Shown: positions 34,158 to 43,690, counted from the stretch's first letter. The stretch is 64,000 bases of DNA from an uncultured Granulosicoccaceae bacterium (GCA_938028465.1 CALJAA010000028.1:62001-126000), one strand, 5' to 3'. Translations and numbers: made by a program. The notes: generated from the sequence alone by a model not told the origin.

Positions 34158-35021
34158 TTAACGAAGGTCTCTGTGTCTGATACTAATATTATCGCCTACC
34201 GAACCAAAATGCGCGGCAAGTTTTTCAGTTAGATAAACTGATCGGTGTCGCCCGCCAGTACAACCGATGGATACGGTTAGATACGCTCGGTTTTCATTCT
34301 GAAATTCAGGCAGCCATTGTTCAAGAAAGGCGCAAATGTGTTCGTACATCTTAGCAACTTGTGGTTGCTGGTCTAAAAAATCGATGATGGGTTGCTCGCG
34401 ACCATTAAACGGGCGTAAATCGTGTTCCCAATGCGGGTTTGGTAGGCAGCGAACATCAAACATAAAATCGGTACTAGCTGGTGTGCCTTGCTTGAATCCG
34501 AACGATTGAAAAATGAGCGACAAGCCCTGAGATTCCGAATTACTAATAGCGGTTCGGATGATATCGCGTAGCTCGTGCAGGGTTAGTACCGATGTATCAA
34601 TGACTACATTGGATTCTGATTTGAGTTCTTCAAGTAGCCGTGCTTCGTTATCGATTGCGGTGATAAGTGGAACGTCGGGCGTACTTAACGGGTGTCGACG
34701 CCGGGTTTCGCTAAAGCGTGTTACCAATGTGCTGCGATCAGTATCCAAAAAGACTACGCGTGTATCGAGATCTTTGCGGCTGCGCAGTTGCGAAAGAATG
34801 CTGAGTAGGCCATCTGCGTTGTGCTCTTCGCTGCGCATGTCTATGCCGATGGCGAGTTTGTTGTACTGCTCGCTAGCATTTGCAAACAGCTTATCCAAGA
34901 CGTCCGGCATGACTTCGCCGGGTAGATTGTCGATGCAGTAGTAACCGGAATCTTCGAGGGTGTGCAAGGCGACACTTTTGCCAGAGCCGGATAGACCCGT
35001 GATTATGATCAGACTATTCAT
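34158..35021 (-). CDS. rapZ: RNase adapter protein RapZ (YvcJ family nucleotide-binding protein)
   Basis: 287 residues. Walker A GLSGSGKS (9-16), FLDTDRSTLVTRFSETRRRHPL, and the C-terminal block FDVRCLPNPHWEHDLRPFNG and VSIGCTGGRHRSV. In E. coli RapZ guides RNase E to the small RNA GlmZ and binds GlcN6P, so it governs amino-sugar synthesis for the envelope. The ATG overlaps the hprK stop by 4 bp. Confidence 0.95.
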   Translation of the reverse strand: MNSLIIITGLSGSGKSVALHTLEDSGYYCIDNLPGEVMPDVLDKLFANASEQYNKLAIGIDMRSEEHNADGLLSILSQLRSRKDLDTRVVFLDTDRSTLVTRFSETRRRHPLSTPDVPLITAIDNEARLLEELKSESNVVIDTSVLTLHELRDIIRTAISNSESQGLSLIFQSFGFKQGTPASTDFMFDVRCLPNPHWEHDLRPFNGREQPIIDFLDQQPQVAKMYEHICAFLEQWLPEFQNENRAYLTVSIGCTGGRHRSVYLTEKLAAHFGSVGDNISIRHRDLR

Positions 35022-35983
35022 TGCTGTGCAATTGCCTTCGATTGTTTCTGAATAAACACATCGGTTGCGTTGTAGCCACCTGCTGATCGCAGTATATATT
35101 CACGCACTGCGGCTTCTATTAGTACCGCAAGGTTACGGCCTGGCGCCACTGGAATAATACGTTGCGGGATCGACACACCTAAAATATCTTGTTCCTGCTC
35201 TGGCGCACCAATTCGATCATTGCTCGTTTGATCCAGAGACAATTCGAGGTCTACGCCACTGGTGGCCTGAAGGTGAACAATAAATCGCAGTATTTTGCGA
35301 TGACGCGTCGCGGCATCTCCATACATGCGGGCAATATTTAAAATTCCAAGGCCACGCACTTCCAAAAAATCCTGCAGCAGTGCAGGGCATCTGCATTCCA
35401 AAGTACCCGGCGCAATGCGTCTAAATTCAGGTGCGTCATCCGCTACCAAAATATGGCCACGGCTTATTAGTTCGAGAGCTAGTTCGCTCTTACCGACGCT
35501 GGCATCCCCCGTTATCAGTACGCCATTGCCATGTACGTCCATCATTACACCATGAATAATTTCGCGTTCGGCGAGTTGTTGGGTTAAACGGTAACGTAGC
35601 GTTTTGTGCAGCTCTGCGTAGCGTAATCGGCTAACAAACAAGGGGATGTTGGCTTTGTTGGCTAATGCGATTAAGCCTTCGGGTGGCTCGATATCATCAG
35701 TGACCACAAATAGATCACAGCTGTCAGTTAATGGGTATTCAAAACGATTTGCTTCGAGCTCTGCAGGCAAGTGGTAGACCCGAGTTTCAGCGGGCCCCAG
35801 TAGTTGAATACGGTTTGAGCTATTGAAATTAAGTGGGCCCAGTAATCTAGGGCGCTGCCTCACTGACAGTTCGCGTGTGAGCACGCGGCTTCCACCATCT
35901 TCACCAGCCACCCATCGCAGTTTCAAGTCATCTTTGAATTCATCGAATACCTCAGATACCGTTAAGCGAACAGGTGATGACAT
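35018..35983 (-). CDS. hprK: HPr kinase/phosphorylase
   Basis: 321 residues. The C-terminal kinase domain has the P-loop GDASVGKS (159-166) and the signature LEVRGLGILNIARMYGD, the family motif near the active site. The N-terminal domain (to about 130) is the HPr kinase N-domain. The enzyme phosphorylates or dephosphorylates Ser46 of HPr. It occurs in Firmicutes and only some proteobacteria, where it adjusts the regulatory PTS. It is between ptsN (9-bp gap) and rapZ. Confidence 0.94.
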   Translation of the reverse strand: MSSPVRLTVSEVFDEFKDDLKLRWVAGEDGGSRVLTRELSVRQRPRLLGPLNFNSSNRIQLLGPAETRVYHLPAELEANRFEYPLTDSCDLFVVTDDIEPPEGLIALANKANIPLFVSRLRYAELHKTLRYRLTQQLAEREIIHGVMMDVHGNGVLITGDASVGKSELALELISRGHILVADDAPEFRRIAPGTLECRCPALLQDFLEVRGLGILNIARMYGDAATRHRKILRFIVHLQATSGVDLELSLDQTSNDRIGAPEQEQDILGVSIPQRIIPVAPGRNLAVLIEAAVREYILRSAGGYNATDVFIQKQSKAIAQQ

Positions 35984-35992
35984 AAGGATGCG

Positions 35993-36502
35993 CTACTCTT
36001 GTGAGGCTTCCGATGTTTGGTCTGCCGGTGTGTCGTCCGTCAATTCCAAGCTTTGGATATAGCCGAATAAGTCTGTTGCGTGTTCGAAGTTGCGTACCGT
36101 ATTGCGAAATTCTTCTTGGCTAAACCGTTTGGCAATACCTGCGAGTATCTCGAGATGTTCTGTATCGCATTCCTGCGGCACCAATAGACCGACGATGAGA
36201 TCAACGTCTTGTTCGTCAGCGGCTTCAAAATCAACGCCTTTATCCAGCGTGATGAGTGTAGCCATTGCATAGTCGAGATCTTGGATTCGGGCATGAGGTA
36301 AGGCAACGCCGTGGCCGATGGCGGTACTGCCGATTTTTTCCCGGCCCACCAGGGCATCCATAATTTCCATCTCTGAGAGCTCTTCGTCATTGATGGACGA
36401 AGCCAGTAACTCAGCGATCGTTTGGATGGCGCGTTTCTTACTTTTCACTTCGCAGCGGCATACTACCCGCTCTGGTGCGATTAGTTCTGGTAAATCAATC
36501 AT
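35993..36502 (-). CDS. ptsN: Nitrogen-regulatory PTS protein EIIA-Ntr
   Basis: 169 residues. The phosphoryl-accepting His70 is in GHGVALPHARI. The fold blocks ALVGREKIGSTAIG and VDLIVGLLVPQECDTEHLEILAGIAK are typical. EIIA-Ntr reports nitrogen/carbon state through its phosphorylation and controls potassium transport and sigma-54 activities in relatives. Here it starts the ptsN-hprK-rapZ-ptsH-ptsI-mgtE run. About 20 acidic/Gln-Thr residues form an extra C-tail. Confidence 0.94.
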   Translation of the reverse strand: MIDLPELIAPERVVCRCEVKSKKRAIQTIAELLASSINDEELSEMEIMDALVGREKIGSTAIGHGVALPHARIQDLDYAMATLITLDKGVDFEAADEQDVDLIVGLLVPQECDTEHLEILAGIAKRFSQEEFRNTVRNFEHATDLFGYIQSLELTDDTPADQTSEASQE

Positions 36503-36533
36503 TTAAAATTGCCAATGGTACCTGTGCTAACGA

Positions 36534-36558
36534 AGAAGCCCGGTACTCCCGGGCTTCT
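36534..36558 (-). terminator. GC-rich hairpin between hpf and ptsN
   Basis: AGAAGCCCGG (36534-36543) and CCGGGCTTCT (36549-36558) form a perfect 10-bp stem around a 5-base loop. On the minus strand it sits 75 bp after the hpf stop and 32 bp before the ptsN start. No T-run follows, so it may be a partial terminator or RNA processing site separating hpf from ptsN. Confidence 0.5.
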
Positions 36559-36632
36559 CGTCTGTCAGGACATATTGTGCACTTTTGTAACATTTTTGGA
36601 TAGCACAGGCACTTATTCTTGTTCAGCCAGAG

Positions 36633-36968
36633 TTACAGCTCAGGTTCGTGCTCGGGGATAGGAGGCGCTTTGTCGCCTTTATGGTGGTCCTTAGTCTTTT
36701 CTTTGTGCTTAACGAGTTGCCTGTCTAATTTGTCCATCATGAGATCGATGGCGGCATACATATCTGAATCTGTGGTGTCGGCGTATATTTTGTTGCCGGT
36801 GACTTGAATGGTCGCTTCAGCTTTTTGTCTTTGCTTTTCTACGCTGAGTATTACGTGTACATCAAACAAGTTTTGAGAATGCCGTTTTAGGCGTTTAAGT
36901 TTTCCGTCCACGTAGTTTCGCATGGACTCTGTTACATCTACATGATGACCTGTAACTGTTAGATTCAT
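36633..36968 (-). CDS. hpf: Ribosome hibernation promoting factor, short form
   Basis: 111 residues. It begins MNLTVTGHHVDVTESMRNYVDGKLKRLKRH, the YfiA/HPF fold, with the basic helix KLKRLKRH and DMYAAIDLMMDKLDRQL. A His/Glu-rich tail of about 20 residues extends it. HPF helps ribosomes form inactive 100S dimers in stationary phase. It lies between rpoN and ptsN, as in many gammaproteobacteria. Confidence 0.94.
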   Translation of the reverse strand: MNLTVTGHHVDVTESMRNYVDGKLKRLKRHSQNLFDVHVILSVEKQRQKAEATIQVTGNKIYADTTDSDMYAAIDLMMDKLDRQLVKHKEKTKDHHKGDKAPPIPEHEPEL

Positions 36969-37281
36969 AGACAGCTCCTGTGTTAAGGGAATGGTTGGCC
37001 GATGATGGCCATGTGATGATGTTATTAATGTTAGCGGCTTGATTAGCGATGTCGTTAATGACGTAGTTAACGCTGCAGCTAATTGGGTAAATAAACAATT
37101 TGTTAAGTGCGTCGTGGTTAGGAGTACAAATTGTGCGCACTGGTGCGTTGCGGTGTGTGTTCGGGCTGTATGTATTTGTGCCGAAGTTCATGTCTTTACA
37201 ATGCAGGTTTTGCACTCTAATTGCAACTGATCTATCGGCACAAATATGGACAAAAAGTTTGAGTATTGTGAATGAATTAAC
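36969..37281. other. Intergenic region between rpoN and hpf
   Basis: No gene or firm regulatory site is seen in this 313-bp stretch. The sequence is AT-rich with repeated GTTAAT/GTTAAC motifs (37022-37090) and presumably carries an hpf promoter and leader on the minus strand. It separates hpf from rpoN, which are closer together in many relatives. Confidence 0.4.
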
Positions 37282-38808
37282 TTAATTCAATCGTTTGCGC
37301 TCATTCGATGGCGGTATTGCCATTGATTCACGGTACTTTGCAACTGTTCTTCTTGCAACCTGTATGCCTTCGGCAACCAAGGTGCTGGCAATTTTGCTGT
37401 CGCTTAATGGTTTCGTTGCATCTTCTGCTGCAATATACTTTCGAATCATTGCGCGTATCGCTGTGGCAGAGCATTCTCCACCGTTTGCTGTTGAAACGTG
37501 GCTAGAGAAGAAAAACTTAAACTCAAAAATACCGCGTGGCGTATGAATATATTTTTGCGTGGTTACGCGAGAGATCGTTGACTCGTGCAAACTAAGTTGC
37601 TCAGCGATATCGCGCAAAACAAGCGGTTTCATGGCTTCTTCCCCGTATTCCAAAAAGCTTCTTTGACGCTCGACGATGGCAGTTGCTACACGTAATAACG
37701 TTTCGTTGCGGCTTTGTAAACTCTTGATAAACCAACGTGCTTCTTGCAAGTGATTACGTAAGAAATTGTTGTCATCACTTTTATCAGCACGTTTAACCAT
37801 GCCTGCATACAAGGCATTAATACCCAGCTTTGGAGCGATGTCGGGGTTCAGTTCAACGCGCCAAACACCCTTGTGCTTTTTAACAAACACATCGGGCACG
37901 ATGTATTGATCATGATCCTGCACAATTTGCCGGCCTGGGCGCGGGTTCAAGCTACGAATTAACGCAATAGCTTCTTGCAGCTGATCGTCGTTGATTTTAA
38001 GCAACCTACGCAAACGCGGAAAGTCATGTGATGCAAGTAGTTCAAGATGGTTGTTAACGATGGCCATCGCACGATCAGTAACATCAGTTTGTTTCAGCTG
38101 GCCAATTTGGATGCTCATGCAATCACTAGCATCACGCGCAGCACAGCCGGGTGGGTCGAGGTGTTGTACCAAATGCAATACCGATTCAAGTTCGCTGAGT
38201 TCAACCAAGTCATCTGGGTTGTTTATATCTCGATTAAGCGCTTCTAGCAGCACGTCTATATCGTCAAGCAAATATCCGTTGTCATCAACTGCATCAATAA
38301 TGGTAGTGGCAATGATTTGATCACGGTCAGACAATGGCGCAAATCGGATTTGATCGTTTAGGTGATCTTGAATACTGCTAATGCCAGAGTTATGAAATTC
38401 GGTGAAGTCGCGGTTCTCGCCTTCGCCACCGCTTTGCATTGATGAAGGAGACGACGCTTCGTAAACATCCTCCCAAGCACTATCAACAGGTAGATCATCA
38501 GGCAAGACATCGGAGTTTTCGTTTGCTTGTGCAAATTCGTCCGGGTTGGCTTCTGTGCTGGCTGCGGTAGCGGTTTCTTCGCTGCGTGCCTGATCTTGTG
38601 CATCGTCGCCGGCAGCGCGTGATGAATCGTTTTCTTTGGGTTCGGCGCCGTCCTCTTCCTGAGTTTCCAGCATTGGATTGTTTTCAAGCGCGTCTTGAAT
38701 TTCAGATTGCAATTCCAAGGTAGATAATTGCAATAATTTGATGGCTTGTTGCAGCTGCGGCGTCATTGCCAGCGTCTGCCCCATCTTGACCTGCAAGGAC
38801 TGTTTCAT
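37282..38808 (-). CDS. rpoN: RNA polymerase sigma-54 factor
   Basis: 508 residues. Region I is Gln/Leu-rich (LAMTPQLQQAIKLLQLSTLEL), region II is acidic and long (about 50-140), the core-binding domain follows, and the C-terminus has the HTH and RpoN box ARRTVAKYRE. Sigma-54 directs transcription from -24/-12 promoters with activator ATPases. The position downstream of lptB is the classical rpoN locus. Confidence 0.97.
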   Translation of the reverse strand: MKQSLQVKMGQTLAMTPQLQQAIKLLQLSTLELQSEIQDALENNPMLETQEEDGAEPKENDSSRAAGDDAQDQARSEETATAASTEANPDEFAQANENSDVLPDDLPVDSAWEDVYEASSPSSMQSGGEGENRDFTEFHNSGISSIQDHLNDQIRFAPLSDRDQIIATTIIDAVDDNGYLLDDIDVLLEALNRDINNPDDLVELSELESVLHLVQHLDPPGCAARDASDCMSIQIGQLKQTDVTDRAMAIVNNHLELLASHDFPRLRRLLKINDDQLQEAIALIRSLNPRPGRQIVQDHDQYIVPDVFVKKHKGVWRVELNPDIAPKLGINALYAGMVKRADKSDDNNFLRNHLQEARWFIKSLQSRNETLLRVATAIVERQRSFLEYGEEAMKPLVLRDIAEQLSLHESTISRVTTQKYIHTPRGIFEFKFFFSSHVSTANGGECSATAIRAMIRKYIAAEDATKPLSDSKIASTLVAEGIQVARRTVAKYRESMAIPPSNERKRLN

Positions 38809-38925
38809 TGAAAATTCCAGGAAAAAAGGCGAACCGTGTTAGCTCCAATGTATAGGCTAACTCACTCTTTTTAGTATGGCCTATGGGGCTTGGATTACAA
38901 CCCCCTGTGCTGAGGTAAACACACG

Positions 38926-39732
38926 TTAAATCTGGAAGTTTTCGCCAAGGTATACGGCTTTAACATCTTCATTGGCCAGTACGTCGTCGGGGCTGCCTTC
39001 GGCGATCAGAGTGCCTTGGCTCAGAATGTACGCTCTATCACAGATTCCGAGGGTTTCGCGCACATTGTGATCGGTGATTAAAACGCCGATATTGCGCTCT
39101 TTTAGATGGGTGATTATGCGCTGTATATCGAGTATAGATATAGGGTCAACGCCTGCAAAAGGCTCATCTAACAGGATGAAACCGGGGTCTGCGGCAAGGG
39201 CGCGAGCGATTTCGACTCGGCGTCGTTCACCACCAGATAAGCTGATGCCCAAACTGTCGCGGATATGCCCGATTTGAAGCTCTTCGAGCAAAGCCTCTAA
39301 TTTGTCGCGCCGCTGGCCTGCATCAACACCTTTTCGTGTCTCGAGTATGGCGGTGATATTTTGCGCAACAGTAAGCTGCCTGAAGACTGACGCCTCCTGT
39401 GGCAAATAGCCCACGCCCAAGCGAGCTCGCGCATGCATTGGGTGGTGAGTGATATCGGTACCATCGATTGTGATCGTACCTTGATCGGGTTTGACCAAGC
39501 CAACCACCATATAGAAGCAAGTTGTTTTGCCCGCTCCGTTAGGGCCAAGTAAGCCCACGACATCACCGGTACTCACTTCTAGCGATACGCCTTCAAGAAT
39601 TCGGCGCTTTTTATAGGCCTTGTGCAGATTAGTAGCCTGCAAGGTGCGATGCGTTGAGTGTGCGTTTACTGCGTCTTGCATGGCTTTGACCGGTGTTGTT
39701 ATCTGATTGTTAGCAAGTCTAGTTGCCATCAC
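38926..39732 (-). CDS. lptB: LPS export ABC transporter ATPase LptB
   Basis: 268 residues, about 27 more than usual. The extension (before residue 30) is not conserved, so translation may begin later, e.g. ATG at 39729 or 39681. Core motifs: Walker [11 protein letters not shown]-loop [10 protein letters not shown], signature LSGGERRR, Walker [15 protein letters not shown]-loop [12 protein letters not shown]. It powers extraction of LPS from the inner membrane with LptF/G (not in the window) and LptC. It overlaps the lptA 3' end by 14 bp. Confidence 0.95.
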   Translation of the reverse strand: MMATRLANNQITTPVKAMQDAVNAHSTHRTLQATNLHKAYKKRRILEGVSLEVSTGDVVGLLGPNGAGKTTCFYMVVGLVKPDQGTITIDGTDITHHPMHARARLGVGYLPQEASVFRQLTVAQNITAILETRKGVDAGQRRDKLEALLEELQIGHIRDSLGISLSGGERRRVEIARALAADPGFILLDEPFAGVDPISILDIQRIITHLKERNIGVLITDHNVRETLGICDRAYILSQGTLIAEGSPDDVLANEDVKAVYLGENFQI

Positions 39733-40273
39733 TGTTAGTAGGCGGCGCTTCTATACGAATTTTTACCCGGCCGTTGTCACCACCTTCGGCGCTGACTTTT
39801 TGTTTAGTCGAATCAAACACGATCCGCTGACTTTTAAGCTGTTGTCTTGGTTGGTTAAGCGTTGCATTGCCTTTTAAAATCAAGATGCCATTGCTGGCGT
39901 CGTAGCTAATACTATCGGCACGCCCTTGTACGAGTTCGTCGGCTTCGTTTTTTTGTTCAAAAATGATTGGGTTGCCTACGCCTTCAATTTTGTTCAGGCG
40001 ATTGTTTTTAAGGTAGATTTCGATTTTAGATGCCTTGATAACCATCGTACCTTGTGTGATCTCAACATTGCCGATTAACGACTGAATGCCTTTTTGTTCA
40101 TCAAATTCGGAACGATCCGCACTGACATCAATGGGCTGAGAGATATCGCCCTTTTTGGCGTTAGCGCTGAAGCTTAGTGAGCTTGCGGCGAGAAAAAAGG
40201 ATAGAACGATAAACGCCTTGTTTACGTTCTTGCCTGTGTTGGTGCTTACGTTCAAGCTAGTTAGCCACTTCAT
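39719..40273 (-). CDS. lptA: LPS export periplasmic bridge protein LptA
   Basis: 184 residues. A signal peptide ([21 protein letters not shown]) ends near residue 39 and is preceded by an unusual hydrophilic stretch; start choice is therefore not certain. The OstA-like jelly-roll includes [40 protein letters not shown]. LptA oligomers bridge LptC and LptD across the periplasm. Its 5' end overlaps lptC by 17 bp. Confidence 0.93.
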   Translation of the reverse strand: MKWLTSLNVSTNTGKNVNKAFIVLSFFLAASSLSFSANAKKGDISQPIDVSADRSEFDEQKGIQSLIGNVEITQGTMVIKASKIEIYLKNNRLNKIEGVGNPIIFEQKNEADELVQGRADSISYDASNGILILKGNATLNQPRQQLKSQRIVFDSTKQKVSAEGGDNGRVKIRIEAPPTNSDGN

Positions 40274-40841
40274 AATGTCCCTTCACATTGGAGAGCAAAT
40301 TAAGTTTGCCGCTGTCGAGACTAGATTGCAGCCCGTCAGCTTCTAATTGCCATGTTTCTGCATCTATTGTCACCTTGCTGGCGGTGCTGAGCAAGTTGCT
40401 TTGGGTATCTATTGACAGGTCTTTGGTCAGTATCTGTACTGCCGCTTGATTCTGTGCCGTCCGTTCCACTCTAACATCTCCCTGTAAAGTGAAGATTTCA
40501 GGGTTTTTTACGAGTAAACCTTTGTCTGAAACGACTTTCCAAGTGACGGATGATCGGTGCAGAGTCAAATCCGGATTGTTTATTTCTGATCGGTTGTCTT
40601 CAGGGTAATGCAATAGAGTGTCGCCACTCACTTCGTATTCAAGCGCACCACTAAGGCTAAATTTCTGTGTGACAAAATCTTCAAGATAGTAATCAGATTG
40701 TGTTGCTTGCATATCAATGGTTGATTCGGCAGCAACGCTAGTGGGTGCGTCTTCAACGTAGTTGCGTGCCACGAGAACCAATAGCAATAATGGCACTAGC
40801 GGCCAATAACGCGATAGCAGTCGAGTGAGCTTGCCTTGCAT
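40257..40841 (-). CDS. lptC: LPS export inner-membrane protein LptC
   Basis: 194 residues. One N-terminal membrane helix (YWPLVPLLLLVLVARNYV) and a periplasmic jelly-roll domain (DYYLEDFVTQKFSLSGALEYEVSGDTLLHYP). LptC receives LPS from LptB2FG and passes it to LptA. The ATG overlaps the kdsD stop (TAATG). In E. coli a kdsC gene lies between kdsD and lptC; here there is no room for one. Confidence 0.92.
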   Translation of the reverse strand: MQGKLTRLLSRYWPLVPLLLLVLVARNYVEDAPTSVAAESTIDMQATQSDYYLEDFVTQKFSLSGALEYEVSGDTLLHYPEDNRSEINNPDLTLHRSSVTWKVVSDKGLLVKNPEIFTLQGDVRVERTAQNQAAVQILTKDLSIDTQSNLLSTASKVTIDAETWQLEADGLQSSLDSGKLNLLSNVKGHYEVAN

Positions 40842-41830
40842 TATACGACTCCAGCGCCAAGCAGCGCATGCATGCTAATAACGCCTATTATTCGGTTGGC
40901 GTCGTCGACTACAGGTAATGCGGTAATGCGATGTTGCTGCATGAGCGCAACGGCGTTGATTGCTAAGGTATCAGCGGTGGTCGTGCGGCCGCCAGTTGTC
41001 ATCACCTCCTCAATAGCTTGGCTGCGTAAATCGTTTTGTTCATCAATTGTGCGTCGTAAATCGCCGTCGGTGAACACGCCCAATAATGTTTGCGTGTCAT
41101 CGATGATGGTCACCATGCCTAAACCTTTGCTCGTCATCTCTAGCAAGGCTTGTGGCAATAAGGCTTTTTTATCAATCATCGGCGTGTCTTTCTCTGCGGA
41201 CATTAAGTCGGCCACACGTAGCAGCAATCGACGCCCGAGCCGTCCGCCAGGGTGTGACATTGCGAAGTCATCTTCGCTGAAGCCTCTCGCATGGAGTAAC
41301 GATACAGCGAGGGCGTCACCTAGTGCGAGAGTGCAGGTGGTACTGGCCGTGGGCGCAAGACCCAAGGGGCAGGCTTCTTTTTTAACACTAATATCGAGAT
41401 TGATATCGGCTGCTTTGGCAAGTGGTGAGCTTGACCCGCTGCATAAGGTGATGAGCGGTATACCGAGCCGTTTGATACCAGGTAATAAAGTGAGTATTTC
41501 ATCGGATGAGCCAGAGTAAGAAATGGCTAACACCACATCGCTTTGCTTGAGCATGCCTAGATCACCATGGCTGGCTTCGGCGGCATGAACGAAAAAAGCT
41601 GGGCTACCGGTACTGGCGAATGTCGCGGCCATCTTATTACCAATGTGCCCAGATTTGCCGATTCCAGTGACAACTATCCTGCCTTCACAAGCCATTAGGA
41701 CTTTACAGGCATCAACAAATTGCTGATCCAGGCGTGGCTTTAACGCTAGAAGTGCTTCGGCCTCAATATCGATAACGTCTCTAGCGGATTGCAGAAATAC
41801 ATCGTTGGACGTGTCGTTTGCATTGTTCAT
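40841..41830 (-). CDS. kdsD: Arabinose-5-phosphate isomerase KdsD
   Basis: 329 residues. An N-terminal SIS sugar-isomerase domain (VVTGIGKSGHIGNKMAATFASTGSPAFFVHAAEASHGDLG, then AISYSGSSDEILTLLPGIKR) is followed by two CBS domains (from about 205). It makes arabinose-5-phosphate from ribulose-5-phosphate, the first step of Kdo synthesis for LPS. It is the first gene of the kdsD-lptCAB-rpoN run, 14 bp after mlaA. Confidence 0.95.
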   Translation of the reverse strand: MNNANDTSNDVFLQSARDVIDIEAEALLALKPRLDQQFVDACKVLMACEGRIVVTGIGKSGHIGNKMAATFASTGSPAFFVHAAEASHGDLGMLKQSDVVLAISYSGSSDEILTLLPGIKRLGIPLITLCSGSSSPLAKAADINLDISVKKEACPLGLAPTASTTCTLALGDALAVSLLHARGFSEDDFAMSHPGGRLGRRLLLRVADLMSAEKDTPMIDKKALLPQALLEMTSKGLGMVTIIDDTQTLLGVFTDGDLRRTIDEQNDLRSQAIEEVMTTGGRTTTADTLAINAVALMQQHRITALPVVDDANRIIGVISMHALLGAGVV

Positions 41831-41844
41831 GTAGCCTTTATAGC

Positions 41845-42669
41845 TTATTCGCTGGTAGAACTGCTATCAGTTGTTGATTCTTCATCCTCATCTTCGTCAT
41901 CGAGCTCTTCATCGTCTAGCTCGTCATCTTCATCGTCAAAGTCTTCAAATTCATCGAAGTCCTCGCCTAAGCTGACCTCTCGCTTACCTTCAAACGTTGC
42001 TTCTCGATGACTCTTAACCCAGATATCTCTTAGTAGTAGGTAGGGATCAAGCGCGTCGTCTAGTAATCTGCCGGCAGACAAAAATCGCGCTCGGGTGTCG
42101 ATGATGCCAATGCCTCTAGTGGTATTAAGCACTCGCGGCTCATCCGTTAAATAAGGGGGGAGGTAGCTGGTTGCGCCATCTACTACACGGCCGACAGCCG
42201 CTCGGCCATTAGCTGGCCCCAGAAAAGGCAGCATGATAAACGGCCCTTCGCCCACACCCCAAACGCCGAGTGTTTGCCCAAAGCTATCATTGTGTTTAGG
42301 CAGTCCGATGCGGGTGCCGATGTCAAATATGCCTGCAATTCCGATGGTGCTATTAACAAGGAATCGCCCAGCGTCGCTTGCGGCTTGCTTGAACTTGCCT
42401 TGTAAAACTGCATTGACGAATACGGTCACGTCATCGATGTTGTTAAACACATTGCTGACTCCGTCTTCGATTGGATCTGCAACGAAGAACCGATAGGTGC
42501 GAGCAGCGGGTTCGAGTAACCCTCTATCAAGCTCGGTGTTAAAGGCGTAGATTTTGCGATTGGTTGACTCGTAAGGATCGTAAACTGGACTTGTGCTGGA
42601 ATTTGTTGCGCAACCACTGGTAGAGACTATGCTAATTACAAGGGATAGAAGAAGCAAAATACGGGTCAT
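41845..42669 (-). CDS. mlaA: Phospholipid-transport lipoprotein MlaA (VacJ) with a polyacidic tail
   Basis: 274 residues from ATG 42669 (TGGAAA upstream), giving a lipoprotein signal MTRILLLLSLVISIVSTSGC with Cys20. The MlaA core is PYESTNRKIYAFNTELDRGLL, FLVNSTIGIAGIFDIGTRIGL, FGQTLGVWGVGEGPF and LPFLGP. In the family this outer-membrane ring removes mislocalised phospholipids from the outer leaflet. The last 40 or so residues are almost entirely Asp and Glu plus a Ser/Thr end, unlike E. coli MlaA. The gene is divergent from mlaFEDCB, placing the whole Mla system at one locus. It occupies roughly the place of yrbG in E. coli. Confidence 0.93.
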   Translation of the reverse strand: MTRILLLLSLVISIVSTSGCATNSSTSPVYDPYESTNRKIYAFNTELDRGLLEPAARTYRFFVADPIEDGVSNVFNNIDDVTVFVNAVLQGKFKQAASDAGRFLVNSTIGIAGIFDIGTRIGLPKHNDSFGQTLGVWGVGEGPFIMLPFLGPANGRAAVGRVVDGATSYLPPYLTDEPRVLNTTRGIGIIDTRARFLSAGRLLDDALDPYLLLRDIWVKSHREATFEGKREVSLGEDFDEFEDFDDEDDELDDEELDDEDEDEESTTDSSSTSE

Positions 42670-42862
42670 AATTATTTTCCAGTAGCCTATCTTGGCTGTC
42701 CAAAGTTTATAGCGCTGTAAGTCGCTGATTGTTGTGCTTAGTGTAGCTGATGGCTTGCTCAGCTGGGAGTCAGCTTTGTCTGGCAATATGGTCATTATTA
42801 AGCGTTCCGGTTACAAGCTGTTACACTCACCAGAGCATCATTAAGCTAACATTTCTGACATC

Positions 42863-43690
42863 TTGAATACTCAACAATCACAATCTGAAACCTTGGTCCA
42901 AATACGGGATCTAAGGTTCAAACGCGGCAGCAAGGTCATATTTGACGGCATCACAATGGATATCCCGCGTGGCAAAATCACCACGATCATGGGGCCAAGT
43001 GGCACAGGTAAAACTACGCTACTCAAAGTTATTGGCGGTCAATTAAAACCATCTGGTGGTTCAGTCCAGGTGGATGGGTTAGAAGTTCCGAAGCTACGCC
43101 GTCGCGATCTTTACACGCTTCGCAAGCGTATGGGTATGTTGTTCCAATCTGGCGCGTTGCTTACCGATATAACCGTGTTTGATAACGTTGCGTTTCCGCT
43201 ACGTGAGCACACTGATTTACCCGAGCGTTTGGTTCGCCATTTAGTATTGATGCGTTTGCAGGCAGTTGGCCTACGGGGTTCACGCGATCTCTATCCAGCA
43301 GAGTTATCGGGTGGTATGGCGCGACGAGTTGCTTTGGCTCGTGCGTTAATGCTCGATCCAATGATGATTCTCTATGATGAGCCGTTCACCGGCCAGGACC
43401 CAATATCAATGGGTGTGCTGCTAGAGCTAATTAAAACCGTTAATGAGGCACTTAACCTTACCTCTGTGATTGTTTCGCATGATTTGGCTGAAGCTATGTC
43501 AATTTCAGATTATGTCGTGATCATTTCTAATGGCAAAGTCGTCGCTGCAGACTCTCCAGAGGGTTTACGTCAGTCCGATTCCGAATGGGTTCAACAGTTT
43601 CTTAATGGTTTGCCTGATGGGCCGGTTCCATTTCAAGCCGCTGCACCCGACTACGCTACTGATCTTTTTGATATCGAGCAGCGCTCATGA
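42863..43690 (+). CDS. mlaF: Phospholipid ABC transporter ATPase MlaF
   Basis: 275 residues, TTG start. Walker A GPSGTGKTT, Q-loop GMLFQSGALLTDITVFDNVAFPL, signature LSGGMARRVALARAL, Walker B MILYDEPFTGQDP and H-loop VIVSHDL. In the Mla system it energises lipid movement with MlaE and MlaD. The C-terminal extension is similar to E. coli MlaF, which contacts MlaB. It overlaps mlaE by 4 bp. Confidence 0.95.
   Translation: MNTQQSQSETLVQIRDLRFKRGSKVIFDGITMDIPRGKITTIMGPSGTGKTTLLKVIGGQLKPSGGSVQVDGLEVPKLRRRDLYTLRKRMGMLFQSGALLTDITVFDNVAFPLREHTDLPERLVRHLVLMRLQAVGLRGSRDLYPAELSGGMARRVALARALMLDPMMILYDEPFTGQDPISMGVLLELIKTVNEALNLTSVIVSHDLAEAMSISDYVVIISNGKVVAADSPEGLRQSDSEWVQQFLNGLPDGPVPFQAAAPDYATDLFDIEQRS

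Noticed and set aside
42670-42795. Longer mlaA frame starting at 42795
   Set aside because: The added residues precede a standard lipoprotein signal peptide and are not typical of one; ATG 42669 has TGGAAA upstream.
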